This document shows, in pieces, positions 8,511 to 15,318 of a DNA stretch of 21,512 nt. The first letter of the stretch is position 1. Every line of letters starts with the position of its first letter. Source of the DNA: an uncultured Muribaculaceae bacterium (lineage in GTDB: Bacteria > Bacteroidota > Bacteroidia > Bacteroidales > Muribaculaceae). Location of the stretch: positions 1 through 21,512 of the forward strand of contig CAJTOB010000052.1 of assembly GCA_910578035.1 (NCBI GenBank), in the 5' to 3' direction. Made by a program: the position numbers and the translations under genes. The notes beneath the pieces are model-generated. The model ran no database searches, was not told the DNA's origin, and was given only the letters and a program-made list of their open reading frames with translations.

Positions 8511-8536
8511 GGCGGCTTCAGATTAAGGTTCTGTCG

Positions 8537-8568
8537 CAAATATAGCACATAAGTTCGTATCTTACAAA
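8537..8568 (-). promoter_or_regulatory. Bacteroidetes-type promoter of the RHS operon
   Basis: On the minus strand TATATTTG (8544-8537) matches the -7 consensus TAnnTTTG, and TTTG (8568-8565) lies 20 nt upstream as a -33 element. The predicted start near 8530 leaves a leader of about 20 nt before the ATG at 8510. Confidence 0.7.
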
Positions 8569-8587
8569 TATTTTTATTGTTGCAATA

Positions 8588-8615
8588 AAAAAGCCCGCGG
8601 GAAAGCGGGCTTTTT
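8588..8615. terminator. Bidirectional intrinsic terminator hairpin
   Basis: A perfect 11-bp stem with A-tract on one side and T-tract on the other: AAAAAGCCCGC, loop GGGAAA, GCGGGCTTTTT. On the minus strand it lies downstream of ferritin and is followed by TTTTTT, so it should end the ferritin operon and insulate the RHS promoter beyond it. Confidence 0.85.
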
Positions 8616-8621
8616 GCATAT

Positions 8622-8658
8622 AGGGGTTATGGCATGATTTATAACCCCTGTTTTTTTT
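8622..8658 (+). terminator. Second hairpin with T-tract between ferritin and the RHS operon
   Basis: AGGGGTTAT (8622-8630) pairs with ATAACCCCT (8641-8649) across a 10-nt loop, followed on the plus strand by G and eight T residues. No plus-strand gene ends here, so it would stop antisense transcription. On the minus strand it may fold just before the main terminator. Confidence 0.5.
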
Positions 8659-8663
8659 ATCAC

Positions 8664-9182
8664 TCAGGCGTTGGCAAGGGGCGCGGGCACGTTGTAGACG
8701 CGGGCGGCGAGTTCCTGGTCGAGCATATATAGGGCGAGGCCGTTGTCACCGATGAGCTTGAGGCGGTCGATAAGATTTTTTGCAGTTTCTTCTTCCTCAA
8801 CCTGCTCTGAAACGAACCAGTCGAGCTTGCCGCGTGTGGCATAGTCGTGTTCAGCTTCGGCCAAAGCATAGATATTGTTGATGAGAACTGTCACCTTTTC
8901 CTCGTGAGCAAGAGTTGCCTCAAAAGCGGCCAGAGGGCTTTCCCATGTCTGCGGAACTTCATCTATGGGGCTGAGAACTACGCGGCCTCCGCGGCTGTTG
9001 AGATAGTTCATGAAGATTTCGGCGTGAGCCTGTTCTTCTTTAAACTGGATTTTAAACCAGTTTGCAATTCCGCTGCGGCCTTCAGCTTCGAAGTGCATAG
9101 CCATGGCGAGATAGAGATATGCCGACCAGAATTCGGCATTGATCTGGGCGTTGATAGCGTCCTGAATTTTAGGGCTAATCAT
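8664..9182 (-). CDS. ftnA: Ferritin (iron storage, FtnA type)
   Basis: 172 aa, the usual length for bacterial non-heme ferritin. Forms a 24-subunit cytoplasmic shell that oxidises Fe(II) and stores it as a mineral. All expected ferroxidase-centre residues are present in E. coli FtnA numbering: E17 (NAEFWSAYLYLAMA), E50 and H53 (KEEQAHAE), E94 (HEEK), and E126/Q127/E130 (SEQVEEEE). The C-terminal fifth-helix region (LALYMLDQELAARVY) is typical. The gene starts 11 bp after the stop of the glycosyltransferase and is followed by a strong terminator, so it is the last gene of a four-gene minus-strand transcript, though a promoter of its own inside the upstream gene cannot be ruled out. Confidence 0.97.
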   Translation of the reverse strand: MISPKIQDAINAQINAEFWSAYLYLAMAMHFEAEGRSGIANWFKIQFKEEQAHAEIFMNYLNSRGGRVVLSPIDEVPQTWESPLAAFEATLAHEEKVTVLINNIYALAEAEHDYATRGKLDWFVSEQVEEEETAKNLIDRLKLIGDNGLALYMLDQELAARVYNVPAPLANA

Positions 9183-9193
9183 AATTTGTAGCG

Positions 9194-10819
9194 TTAGTTT
9201 GGTTGTTGTATATTATCTTGTTTACGTATGGCAAGGCCTATTGGTTCACGGTGGTCGCAAGAACGCGGCAACAAAGGCTCATAGTCGAAATAGCGGCCAA
9301 GCCCCGTGGTGTCGGCTCGCTCCGAGACCAGCAGCAGTGTTCCGGCCGGATAGGCACCGGCTTCTTCTATTGTCTTGACCGTTCTGATTTTATCGTCGAG
9401 ATAGTAGTTTAGCGTAAACAGACGGTGATTATAGAAATATTCGAGCGAAAGCACCTGGGCCGAAGGGTCGGCGGTGAGACGGTCGAGCACACGGTAATCG
9501 CTGCGAGGATTGAGCACTGCAGGAGCAATCACCGCCATATAGCAAAGCAGCATAGACCACACTATAACAATGATATGACCGATAGAACTGTGACGGTTAA
9601 TCATCCATGCCACTCCGGCGCCAACGGGCACTGCAAGCACAATATAGTTCCACCACCGCAACGGTGCCATCACAATCTTGGGCTGAGGCCAAATCTGCAA
9701 GGCTATGACCGCCAGAGGCGCCATAACTGCAAGAGTAGCCATGAACCATGTAAACGCCCGCACCTGCCGCGCAGCACAGCCGCTATACAGAATCGAAGCC
9801 ACGGCGTATGCCATAAACGGATAGGCAGGAAGCAGATATACACTGCGCTTGCTCTCGGGAATACAATAGAACAATATCACTGTCACCGCAACCACGAGGC
9901 TGAACAATCCGGCCGGGGTCAGCGCCGAACGGCGCCAGCGCCGCCATGCAAAAGCCGCCATAAGAACAGCAAGAGTCCACGGAAGCATTCCTGCCAGAAT
10001 CGTAAGGAAATTATAGTATATCGGCTGCACATGGCTGTCATACGACATCGTGCCAATGAGGCGTCCGATATTTTCTTCCATCATAAGGTCTACAAAATGC
10101 TGGCCGCCCTGCTGCGCAGCCACGTAGAACCACCATGCCAATGGCAACAGCGCAGCCAGTGCCAGACCGAGCATCTTGCCAAGCGTCGGAAAAAAGCGGT
10201 CGCCGCGAAGCAATGCGTAGATCCCCATGGCAAAGCAAGGTAGCATCGAACCGACAGGGCCCTTGGTAAGAGCAGCGCAACTGAAAAGCGCCCATGCCGC
10301 AAACCAACGCATGGCCTTGAAGCGGACATCGGGGCGTCTAAGGCCGTAGAGCACATACAGCCCCCCGACCATGCAGGCCGTAAGAACCATATCGAGACGG
10401 CAGGCAAATCCGGACCGAAACACTTCTACGCTCATAAATGTCACAAACGAGAATATCAGAGCAAACCGGGTGCCGCGCTCACGGCGCGCCCAGACGTAAC
10501 CGCCCATCACCATAGCCATCAGAGCCACCACAGATGGAAGTCGCGATATATACTCGCTCACCACCCCTCCATTGAAGACGATTGCAAAAATACTCATAAG
10601 CCACGCCAGAAACGGCGGCTTGAAAGGTATATCGCCACCATAATTCGTCGGCAGAATCCAATCGCCGCTCTCAAGAATAGACACAGCCACAATGGCCTCG
10701 CGGGGCTCGCCCTTTGAGTTGAACAGAATCTCGCCTATCCATGGCAAAAACAGCAGAGCCATCGACAGAAAGAGCAGCAACGCCGCTCCGGGCATATGGG
10801 GGTCGAGCCTTGATTTCAT
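9194..10819 (-). CDS. GT39/ArnT-like integral membrane glycosyltransferase
   Basis: 541 aa with about a dozen hydrophobic segments across the first 430 residues and a short soluble C-terminal part. The family moves a sugar from a polyprenyl-phosphate carrier to lipid A, protein or another acceptor on the periplasmic side. Recognisable features are the first-loop motif GEPREA (residues 37-42, at the place of the catalytic acidic residue of ArnT/PMT enzymes), SGDWILP, KPPFLAWL (67-74) and RLDMVLT (D143). The acceptor and sugar donor cannot be told from sequence; ArnT itself adds aminoarabinose to lipid A. It begins 7 bp after the DUF4919 gene and runs into ferritin, so it sits in the middle of an operon. 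Confidence 0.88.
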   Translation of the reverse strand: MKSRLDPHMPGAALLLFLSMALLFLPWIGEILFNSKGEPREAIVAVSILESGDWILPTNYGGDIPFKPPFLAWLMSIFAIVFNGGVVSEYISRLPSVVALMAMVMGGYVWARRERGTRFALIFSFVTFMSVEVFRSGFACRLDMVLTACMVGGLYVLYGLRRPDVRFKAMRWFAAWALFSCAALTKGPVGSMLPCFAMGIYALLRGDRFFPTLGKMLGLALAALLPLAWWFYVAAQQGGQHFVDLMMEENIGRLIGTMSYDSHVQPIYYNFLTILAGMLPWTLAVLMAAFAWRRWRRSALTPAGLFSLVVAVTVILFYCIPESKRSVYLLPAYPFMAYAVASILYSGCAARQVRAFTWFMATLAVMAPLAVIALQIWPQPKIVMAPLRWWNYIVLAVPVGAGVAWMINRHSSIGHIIVIVWSMLLCYMAVIAPAVLNPRSDYRVLDRLTADPSAQVLSLEYFYNHRLFTLNYYLDDKIRTVKTIEEAGAYPAGTLLLVSERADTTGLGRYFDYEPLLPRSCDHREPIGLAIRKQDNIQQPN

Positions 10820-10826
10820 TCTTATA

Positions 10827-11561
10827 TCAGTTTGTTTTGGCGTTTTCCAGTTCCGACGGATGTTTTATGAAATACTGCCTCAGCATTTCGGCAATATCAA
10901 AATAGTAGCCGTCCTGGGTGTTTTTTGTATTTTTTTCAACCGCTATAAAATCGTAATGTGGAGGCTCGAAGCGCTGGCTCTGAGCCGTCCTGCCGGAAAG
11001 ATTCAGAAAGTCATATTCATGCTGCGGATATACGACTATAAAGGCATTTTCGGGGTCAGTACCCTTTCCCGATGCGGCTATGACGAGCAACAGATGATTC
11101 AGCTTATACTGCCATATCCGGGCAAGGTCCAGTTTTCCATTCTGCTCGTACACAAATATACGGTTTGTCAACTGGCGGAGGTCTACAGGATTATCGTCAA
11201 GCACCTGCATGGCATAGTCGAGCATCTTGATTCTTTCCGATCTGGTTCGTTTCGCCTTGGCATATATAGGCTGGAGTTCCTGTAGCAAGGCCTGGTTAGG
11301 AGCCTCGCGGTAAGGGTCGTAATCTTCCTGAAAAAAAGTACCGTAATAAAAATACTGGAATTCCTCAGCCGTCATTGTCGTATCATTGGCATTAAACGAT
11401 TTCAGCAGGCGGGGATAATAATATTTCGAATTCTCGTCGGTTGTCTCACGCGCTATGGCATCGAGATCGGGGCGCCCCAGGTCAGCCCTGGCACCACCTT
11501 TGGCAAACACGGCCACAGAGACCGCTAAAGCAATTGCAGATATAGTAGATCGTAGATTCAT
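10827..11561 (-). CDS. DUF4919-like exported protein
   Basis: 244 aa from ATG 11561-11559; this start overlaps the DUF456 stop as ATGA and yields a signal peptide (MNLRSTISAIALAVSVAVFAKGGARA). An ATG further upstream in the same frame would read through the DUF456 gene out of frame and is not credible. The mature part is helical and aromatic-rich; FYYGTFFQEDYDPYREAPNQ resembles the conserved core of DUF4919, a Bacteroidetes family of unknown function. Likely a periplasmic or lipid-facing protein; no catalytic motif is evident. It shares a transcript with a membrane protein and a GT39 glycosyltransferase, so a cell-envelope link is plausible but unproven. Confidence 0.8.
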   Translation of the reverse strand: MNLRSTISAIALAVSVAVFAKGGARADLGRPDLDAIARETTDENSKYYYPRLLKSFNANDTTMTAEEFQYFYYGTFFQEDYDPYREAPNQALLQELQPIYAKAKRTRSERIKMLDYAMQVLDDNPVDLRQLTNRIFVYEQNGKLDLARIWQYKLNHLLLVIAASGKGTDPENAFIVVYPQHEYDFLNLSGRTAQSQRFEPPHYDFIAVEKNTKNTQDGYYFDIAEMLRQYFIKHPSELENAKTN

Positions 11562-12040
11562 AATATCGAGGCGGCGATAATACCGCAGATTGAAGATGCC
11601 ACCACAGCCCGAAGACCGGCGACTCCAAGAAAATTGATAAAATCCGGCGAAAACACCGGCACTTCCTTTGGACCAAGCGGAGTGCTTCTGAAAGCCAAAG
11701 CGCCAAAAAACGCGCCGATCACGCCGCTCGTGATTACGGCGGCCTCTGTCGGAGCCGAGACATAACCGAGTAACGAGCCAGCGATGACACCGACAACGAC
11801 ATAAGGGTTGCCTCTCATTGTCCACGAAGCCCCGCGAGGAGCAAACGCACGTATGCCCAGCACAAGAGCGACTGCAACAAACCAGAACATAAGCACACTG
11901 CCGTCTACATAGTCTGCACCGGCAAACCATGCGCAGGAAAGGCCCGCATAAGAGGCCAGCACGCCCGGCAGACGAGGCACAAAGCAAGCCAGCACCCCGA
12001 GGGCGCCCAGTATTAGTGCTGATATGGCAAGTACGGACAT
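11558..12040 (-). CDS. DUF456 family small membrane protein
   Basis: 160 aa, mostly hydrophobic, with about four membrane segments. The N-terminal pattern of a hydrophobic helix, PRLPGVLASYAGL (about residues 22-34), then a second helix fits DUF456, as does the glycine-rich central repeat (VGVIAGSLLGY and VIGAFFGAL) typical of paired glycine-zipper helices. Function of the family is unknown. First gene of the DUF456-DUF4919-GT39-ferritin operon; its stop overlaps the next start. Confidence 0.85.
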   Translation of the reverse strand: MSVLAISALILGALGVLACFVPRLPGVLASYAGLSCAWFAGADYVDGSVLMFWFVAVALVLGIRAFAPRGASWTMRGNPYVVVGVIAGSLLGYVSAPTEAAVITSGVIGAFFGALAFRSTPLGPKEVPVFSPDFINFLGVAGLRAVVASSICGIIAASIL

Positions 12041-12071
12041 AGACTGTTTCAGAAAGTAATTTTAAGAAAGA

Positions 12072-12079
12072 CAAAGATA
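12072..12079 (-). promoter_or_regulatory. Candidate -7 element of the DUF456 operon
   Basis: TATCTTTG on the minus strand matches TAnnTTTG and would give a leader of about 25 nt before the ATG at 12040. No good TTTG is seen about 20 nt upstream, so the match is partial. Confidence 0.45.
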
Positions 12080-12173
12080 GCAAATTCGCAGCTGCTCCGC
12101 TTTCTTTTTAACTAAAATTAATCTTTAAAAGTGGCGCTATGCCACTATATGCGGGCGAAACTTTAAAATAATT

Positions 12174-12204
12174 TTTGTTTAAAGGAAACTTTTATGTACT
12201 TTTG
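12174..12204 (+). promoter_or_regulatory. Promoter of the rluB-asnS operon
   Basis: TTTG (12174-12177), 19 nt spacer, then TACTTTTG (12197-12204), a full match to the Bacteroidetes -33/-7 consensus. Transcription from about 12211 gives an unusually long leader of about 140 nt before the ATG at 12352. Confidence 0.75.
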
Positions 12205-12351
12205 CGCGTCTAATCAACTGAAAATAGTCTTTCCACGTTTTTCAACGTCAGTTCAAGTTATTGAAATTTTAAAACAACAACGAAAGTACTTTCTCTAAAC
12301 AATCTTCTCTTGTAACCGTTGCCGAGAGGTAATCAACCAGCAAAGACATCT

Positions 12352-13779
12352 ATGGAATCGAATTCGAACGAAAAAAAAACTAAACGCCCGCGTATCGGGC
12401 AGACTTATCGCGTATCCGACGGCCAGAACGCCGAAGAGCGACCCCGCTATCAGCGGCCCGAGGGAGCCGAAGATGGCGAGTACCGCCCCAAACGCCCCTA
12501 TCAGCCTCGTCAGCAGGGCGGATACAACAACGGCTATCAGCAGCGCAACAACTACAACAACGGCGGCTATCAGCCTCGTCAGGGCGGCTACCAGCCACGC
12601 CCCTATCAGCCTCGTCCGCTGCGCCCCGACTTTGAGAACCCCGAAGCACACATCGGCGAAAACGGCGAAGAGCAGCAGCGTCCGGCATACCAGCCACGCC
12701 CCTACCAGCCTCGACAGCAGGGTGGATACAACAATAACCGTCAGGGAGGATACAACAACAACCGCCAGGGTGGATACCAGCCGCGTCAGAACGGCTACCA
12801 GCGCCAGGGCCAGCCTCGCCAGCACAACGGTTACAACAACAACCGCCAGGGTGGCTATAACAACCGCCAGCAGGGTGGATACAACAACCATCAGGGAACA
12901 TACAACAACAACCGCCAAGGAGGCTACAACAACCGTCAAGGCGGATACAACAATCGCCAGCAAGGCGGCTACCAGCAGCAGGGTGCATTCCCGGCACGCG
13001 GCAAAAGCTTCACTCCACGCCCCAAGCCCGTGGAATATGAAATGCCCATTCCCGATCCTAACGAACAGATTCGCCTCAACAAATATATGAGCAATGCCGG
13101 CATCTGCTCCCGCCGCGAAGCCGATGAATTTATCCAGCAGGGTCTGGTGAAAGTCAATGGCCAGGTAGTGACCGAGCTCGGCACCAAAATTTCTCACAGC
13201 GACGTTGTGGAATACGATGAAAAGGTAGTGACAATGGAGCGCAAGTGCTACATTCTGCTCAACAAGCCCAAAGACTGTGTCACCACCAGCGACGACCCCA
13301 ACGGACGCCTCACAGTGATGGACCTCGTAAAAGGAGCCTGCAACGAACGCATATATCCCGTAGGCCGCCTTGACCGCAACACTACCGGCGTGCTTCTGCT
13401 CACCAACGACGGCGACCTCGCGTCCAAGCTCACACACCCCAAATTCGTGAAGAAAAAAATCTATCACGTATGGTGCGACCGCGACATCGCCGAAGACGAT
13501 ATGCAGCGCATTGCCGACGGCATCGAGCTCGAAGACGGCCCCATCCACGCCGACGCCATCAGCTATGCAACCGAGACAGACCGCAACCAGGCTGGTATCG
13601 AAATCCACTCGGGCCGTAACCGTATTGTACGACGCATATTCGAAAGCCTCGGCTATCATGTCACAAAACTCGACCGCGTCTACTTCGCAGGCCTCACCAA
13701 GAAAAATCTGCCCCGCGGACGCTGGCGCTATCTAACACAGGAAGAAGTGAACTACCTCAAAATGGGCTCGTTCGAATAA
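12352..13779 (+). CDS. rluB: RluB/RsuA-family 23S rRNA pseudouridine synthase with repetitive disordered N-terminal tail
   Basis: 475 aa from ATG 12352 (an upstream in-frame TTG at 12319 is less likely). Residues 1 to about 225 are low complexity: KRP-rich, then many copies of GGYNNNRQ, YQPRQ and QQGGY. From residue 240 comes an S4 RNA-binding domain (IRLNKYMSNAGICSRREADEF), then the pseudouridine synthase domain with the catalytic GRLDRNTTG motif (D341), YILLNKPKD, and the C-terminal RRIFESLGYHVTKLDRVYFAGL. The enzyme isomerises a uridine in 23S rRNA helices. The tail roughly doubles the protein compared with E. coli RluB (about 290 aa); similar tails are common on Bacteroidetes homologues. 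It may aid RNA binding or condensate formation (inference). asnS follows 24 bp downstream, so the two are probably co-transcribed. Confidence 0.93.
   Translation: MESNSNEKKTKRPRIGQTYRVSDGQNAEERPRYQRPEGAEDGEYRPKRPYQPRQQGGYNNGYQQRNNYNNGGYQPRQGGYQPRPYQPRPLRPDFENPEAHIGENGEEQQRPAYQPRPYQPRQQGGYNNNRQGGYNNNRQGGYQPRQNGYQRQGQPRQHNGYNNNRQGGYNNRQQGGYNNHQGTYNNNRQGGYNNRQGGYNNRQQGGYQQQGAFPARGKSFTPRPKPVEYEMPIPDPNEQIRLNKYMSNAGICSRREADEFIQQGLVKVNGQVVTELGTKISHSDVVEYDEKVVTMERKCYILLNKPKDCVTTSDDPNGRLTVMDLVKGACNERIYPVGRLDRNTTGVLLLTNDGDLASKLTHPKFVKKKIYHVWCDRDIAEDDMQRIADGIELEDGPIHADAISYATETDRNQAGIEIHSGRNRIVRRIFESLGYHVTKLDRVYFAGLTKKNLPRGRWRYLTQEEVNYLKMGSFE
12721..12983 (+). repeat. In-frame tandem repeat tract coding for GGYNNNRQ-type units
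   Basis: About ten imperfect 21-27 bp units built on GGN-GGN-TAC-AAC-AAC-(AAC)-CGN-CAG, kept in frame. Irregular related units extend back to about 12496. Synonymous changes between units suggest an old, selected repeat rather than a recent slippage product, but copy number may vary between strains. Confidence 0.8.
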
Positions 13780-13803
13780 ACTCCGGGCATCAACAGCAAA
13801 CAT

Positions 13804-15192
13804 ATGAAACGCACTAAAATATCCGATATCTTCAACCCCGCTCTCGTCGGCACGCGAGTAAGCGTGAAAGGCTGGGTACGCACACGACGCGGCAACAAGC
13901 ACGTACAGTTTGTGGCGCTCAACGACGGCTCGACCGTAGCCAACCTACAGATAGTATTCGACCTCGAGAAATTCTCCGATGAAGAACTCAAGCCTGTCAC
14001 CACAGGCTCGTCTATCCACGTCGAAGGCATTCTCGTAGAGAGCATGGGCAAAGGCCAAAGCGTCGAAGTCCAGGCCGAAACCCTCGGAATCTACGGCACC
14101 GCCGACCCCGAATCCTACCCGCTGCAGAAGAAAGGACACACCCTCGAATTCCTCCGCGAAAAGGCTCATCTGCGCCCCCGCACCGCCACATTCGGCGCCA
14201 TTCTCCGCGTGCGCAGCGCTCTTGCCTTCGCTATCCATAAATTCTTCAACGAAAAAGGATTCTTCTATCTCAATACGCCTCTGATTACAGCAAGCGACTG
14301 CGAAGGCGCCGGAGCGATGTTCCAGGTAACCACCCTGCCCCTCGACAAACTCCCCAAAACCGAAGAAGGCAAGACCGACTACTCGAAAGACTTCTTCGGC
14401 AAACCCACCGCACTCACAGTAAGCGGACAGCTCGAAGGCGAACTCGGAGCAACCGCGCTCGGAGCTATCTACACTTTTGGCCCTACATTCCGCGCCGAAA
14501 ACAGCAACACTCCCCGCCACCTCTCCGAATTCTGGATGATAGAACCCGAAATGGCATTCTATGACATTGCCGACAACATGGACCTCGCCGAAGAATTCGT
14601 GAAATACTGCATCGGATACGCTCTCGGACACTGCCGCGCCGACATCGAATTCCTCGCCGAACACTTCGACAAAGAGCTCATCGAACGCCTCGAATTCGTG
14701 CTCCACAACGACTTCGTGCGCCTTACATATACCGAAGGCATCGAAATCCTCAAGGCCTCAGGCAAAAAATTCGAATTTCCCGTCGACTGGGGCACAGACC
14801 TCCAGAGCGAGCACGAACGCTATCTCGTAGAAGAACACTTCAAGAAGCCCGTTATCCTCACCGACTATCCCAAGGAAATCAAGGCTTTCTATATGAAGCA
14901 GAACGAAGACGGCAAAACCGTGCGCGCCATGGACGTCCTATTCCCCAAAATCGGTGAAATCATCGGCGGAAGCGAACGCGAAGCCGACTACGACAAACTG
15001 CTCGGACGCATCGAAGAACTCGGCATTCCGATGAAAGACATGTGGTGGTATCTCGACACACGCCGCTACGGCACAGTGCCTCACAGCGGTTTCGGTCTCG
15101 GATTCGAACGCCTCGTGCTCTTCGTAACCGGCATGACCAACATTCGCGACGTCATTCCATTCCCCCGCACTCCAGGCAACGCCGAATTCTAA
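13804..15192 (+). CDS. asnS: Asparaginyl-tRNA synthetase
   Basis: 462 aa, standard length. Charges tRNA(Asn) with asparagine using ATP, in the cytoplasm. An N-terminal OB-fold anticodon-binding domain (about residues 15-105; VSVKGWVRTRRGNKHVQF) is followed by a class II catalytic core: motif 2 at about 229-252 (FRAENSN, then PRHLSEFWMIEPEMAF) and motif 3 at about 430 (GFGLGFERLVLF). The ending NIRDVIPFPRTPGNAEF is characteristic of AsnRS and separates it from AspRS. It follows rluB closely and is ended by a strong hairpin terminator. Confidence 0.98.
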   Translation: MKRTKISDIFNPALVGTRVSVKGWVRTRRGNKHVQFVALNDGSTVANLQIVFDLEKFSDEELKPVTTGSSIHVEGILVESMGKGQSVEVQAETLGIYGTADPESYPLQKKGHTLEFLREKAHLRPRTATFGAILRVRSALAFAIHKFFNEKGFFYLNTPLITASDCEGAGAMFQVTTLPLDKLPKTEEGKTDYSKDFFGKPTALTVSGQLEGELGATALGAIYTFGPTFRAENSNTPRHLSEFWMIEPEMAFYDIADNMDLAEEFVKYCIGYALGHCRADIEFLAEHFDKELIERLEFVLHNDFVRLTYTEGIEILKASGKKFEFPVDWGTDLQSEHERYLVEEHFKKPVILTDYPKEIKAFYMKQNEDGKTVRAMDVLFPKIGEIIGGSEREADYDKLLGRIEELGIPMKDMWWYLDTRRYGTVPHSGFGLGFERLVLFVTGMTNIRDVIPFPRTPGNAEF

Positions 15193-15216
15193 GAATTAAA
15201 AATTTAGGAGTTAGGA

Positions 15217-15260
15217 GTTAGGAGCTCGAAGTTTTTTTAGCTTCCGGCTCCTAACTTTTT
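15217..15260 (+). terminator. Intrinsic terminator after asnS
   Basis: GTTAGGAGCTCGAAG (15217-15231) pairs with CTTCCGGCTCCTAAC (15241-15255), 13 of 15 positions complementary, loop TTTTTTTAG, followed by TTTTTATTT. Just before the stem, TTAGGAG is repeated three times in tandem (15204-15224), so alternative pairings are possible. Confidence 0.8.
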
Positions 15261-15318
15261 ATTTAGCTCAACAGTTTAGCTTGTAATCGCCAATTTCTTA
15301 CTCATAACCGAATACAAT

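Larger units (their letters stand above)
12041..12351. other. Divergent intergenic region
   Basis: 311 bp between two divergent operons, holding a promoter for each. Between them lies a short inverted repeat, AGTGGC-GCTAT-GCCACT (12130-12146), with no T-tract, possibly an operator. The leader of the plus-strand operon (about 12211-12351) contains a perfect 12-bp palindrome, GAAAGTACTTTC (12282-12293). No convincing small ORF or RNA gene is seen. Confidence 0.5.

Noticed and set aside
9425..10243. 272-codon plus-strand frame opposite the GT39 gene
   Set aside because: His/Arg/Gln-rich composition typical of the antisense of a membrane protein; GT39 motifs and hydrophobic helices support the minus strand.
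11561..12083. N-terminal extension of the DUF4919 gene up to 12083
   Set aside because: It would be an out-of-frame reading of the DUF456 gene, Cys/Arg-rich and without homology; ATG 11561 gives a signal peptide and an ATGA overlap.
12721..12983. Possible CRISPR-like or non-coding repeat array
   Set aside because: Units are in frame, imperfect, without spacers, and encode the RluB tail.
12295..13659. Very long open frame on the minus strand (454 codons) opposite rluB
   Set aside because: It mirrors the repetitive, biased codons of the rluB tail and core; its Val/Ala/Leu runs are the antisense of the Asn/Gln/Gly/Tyr/Arg repeats. S4 and synthase motifs clearly support the plus strand.
13945..14706. 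253-codon minus-strand frame opposite asnS
   Set aside because: Glu/Phe-rich antisense product of Glu- and Phe-rich asnS codons; no domain or start context, and asnS is unmistakable.
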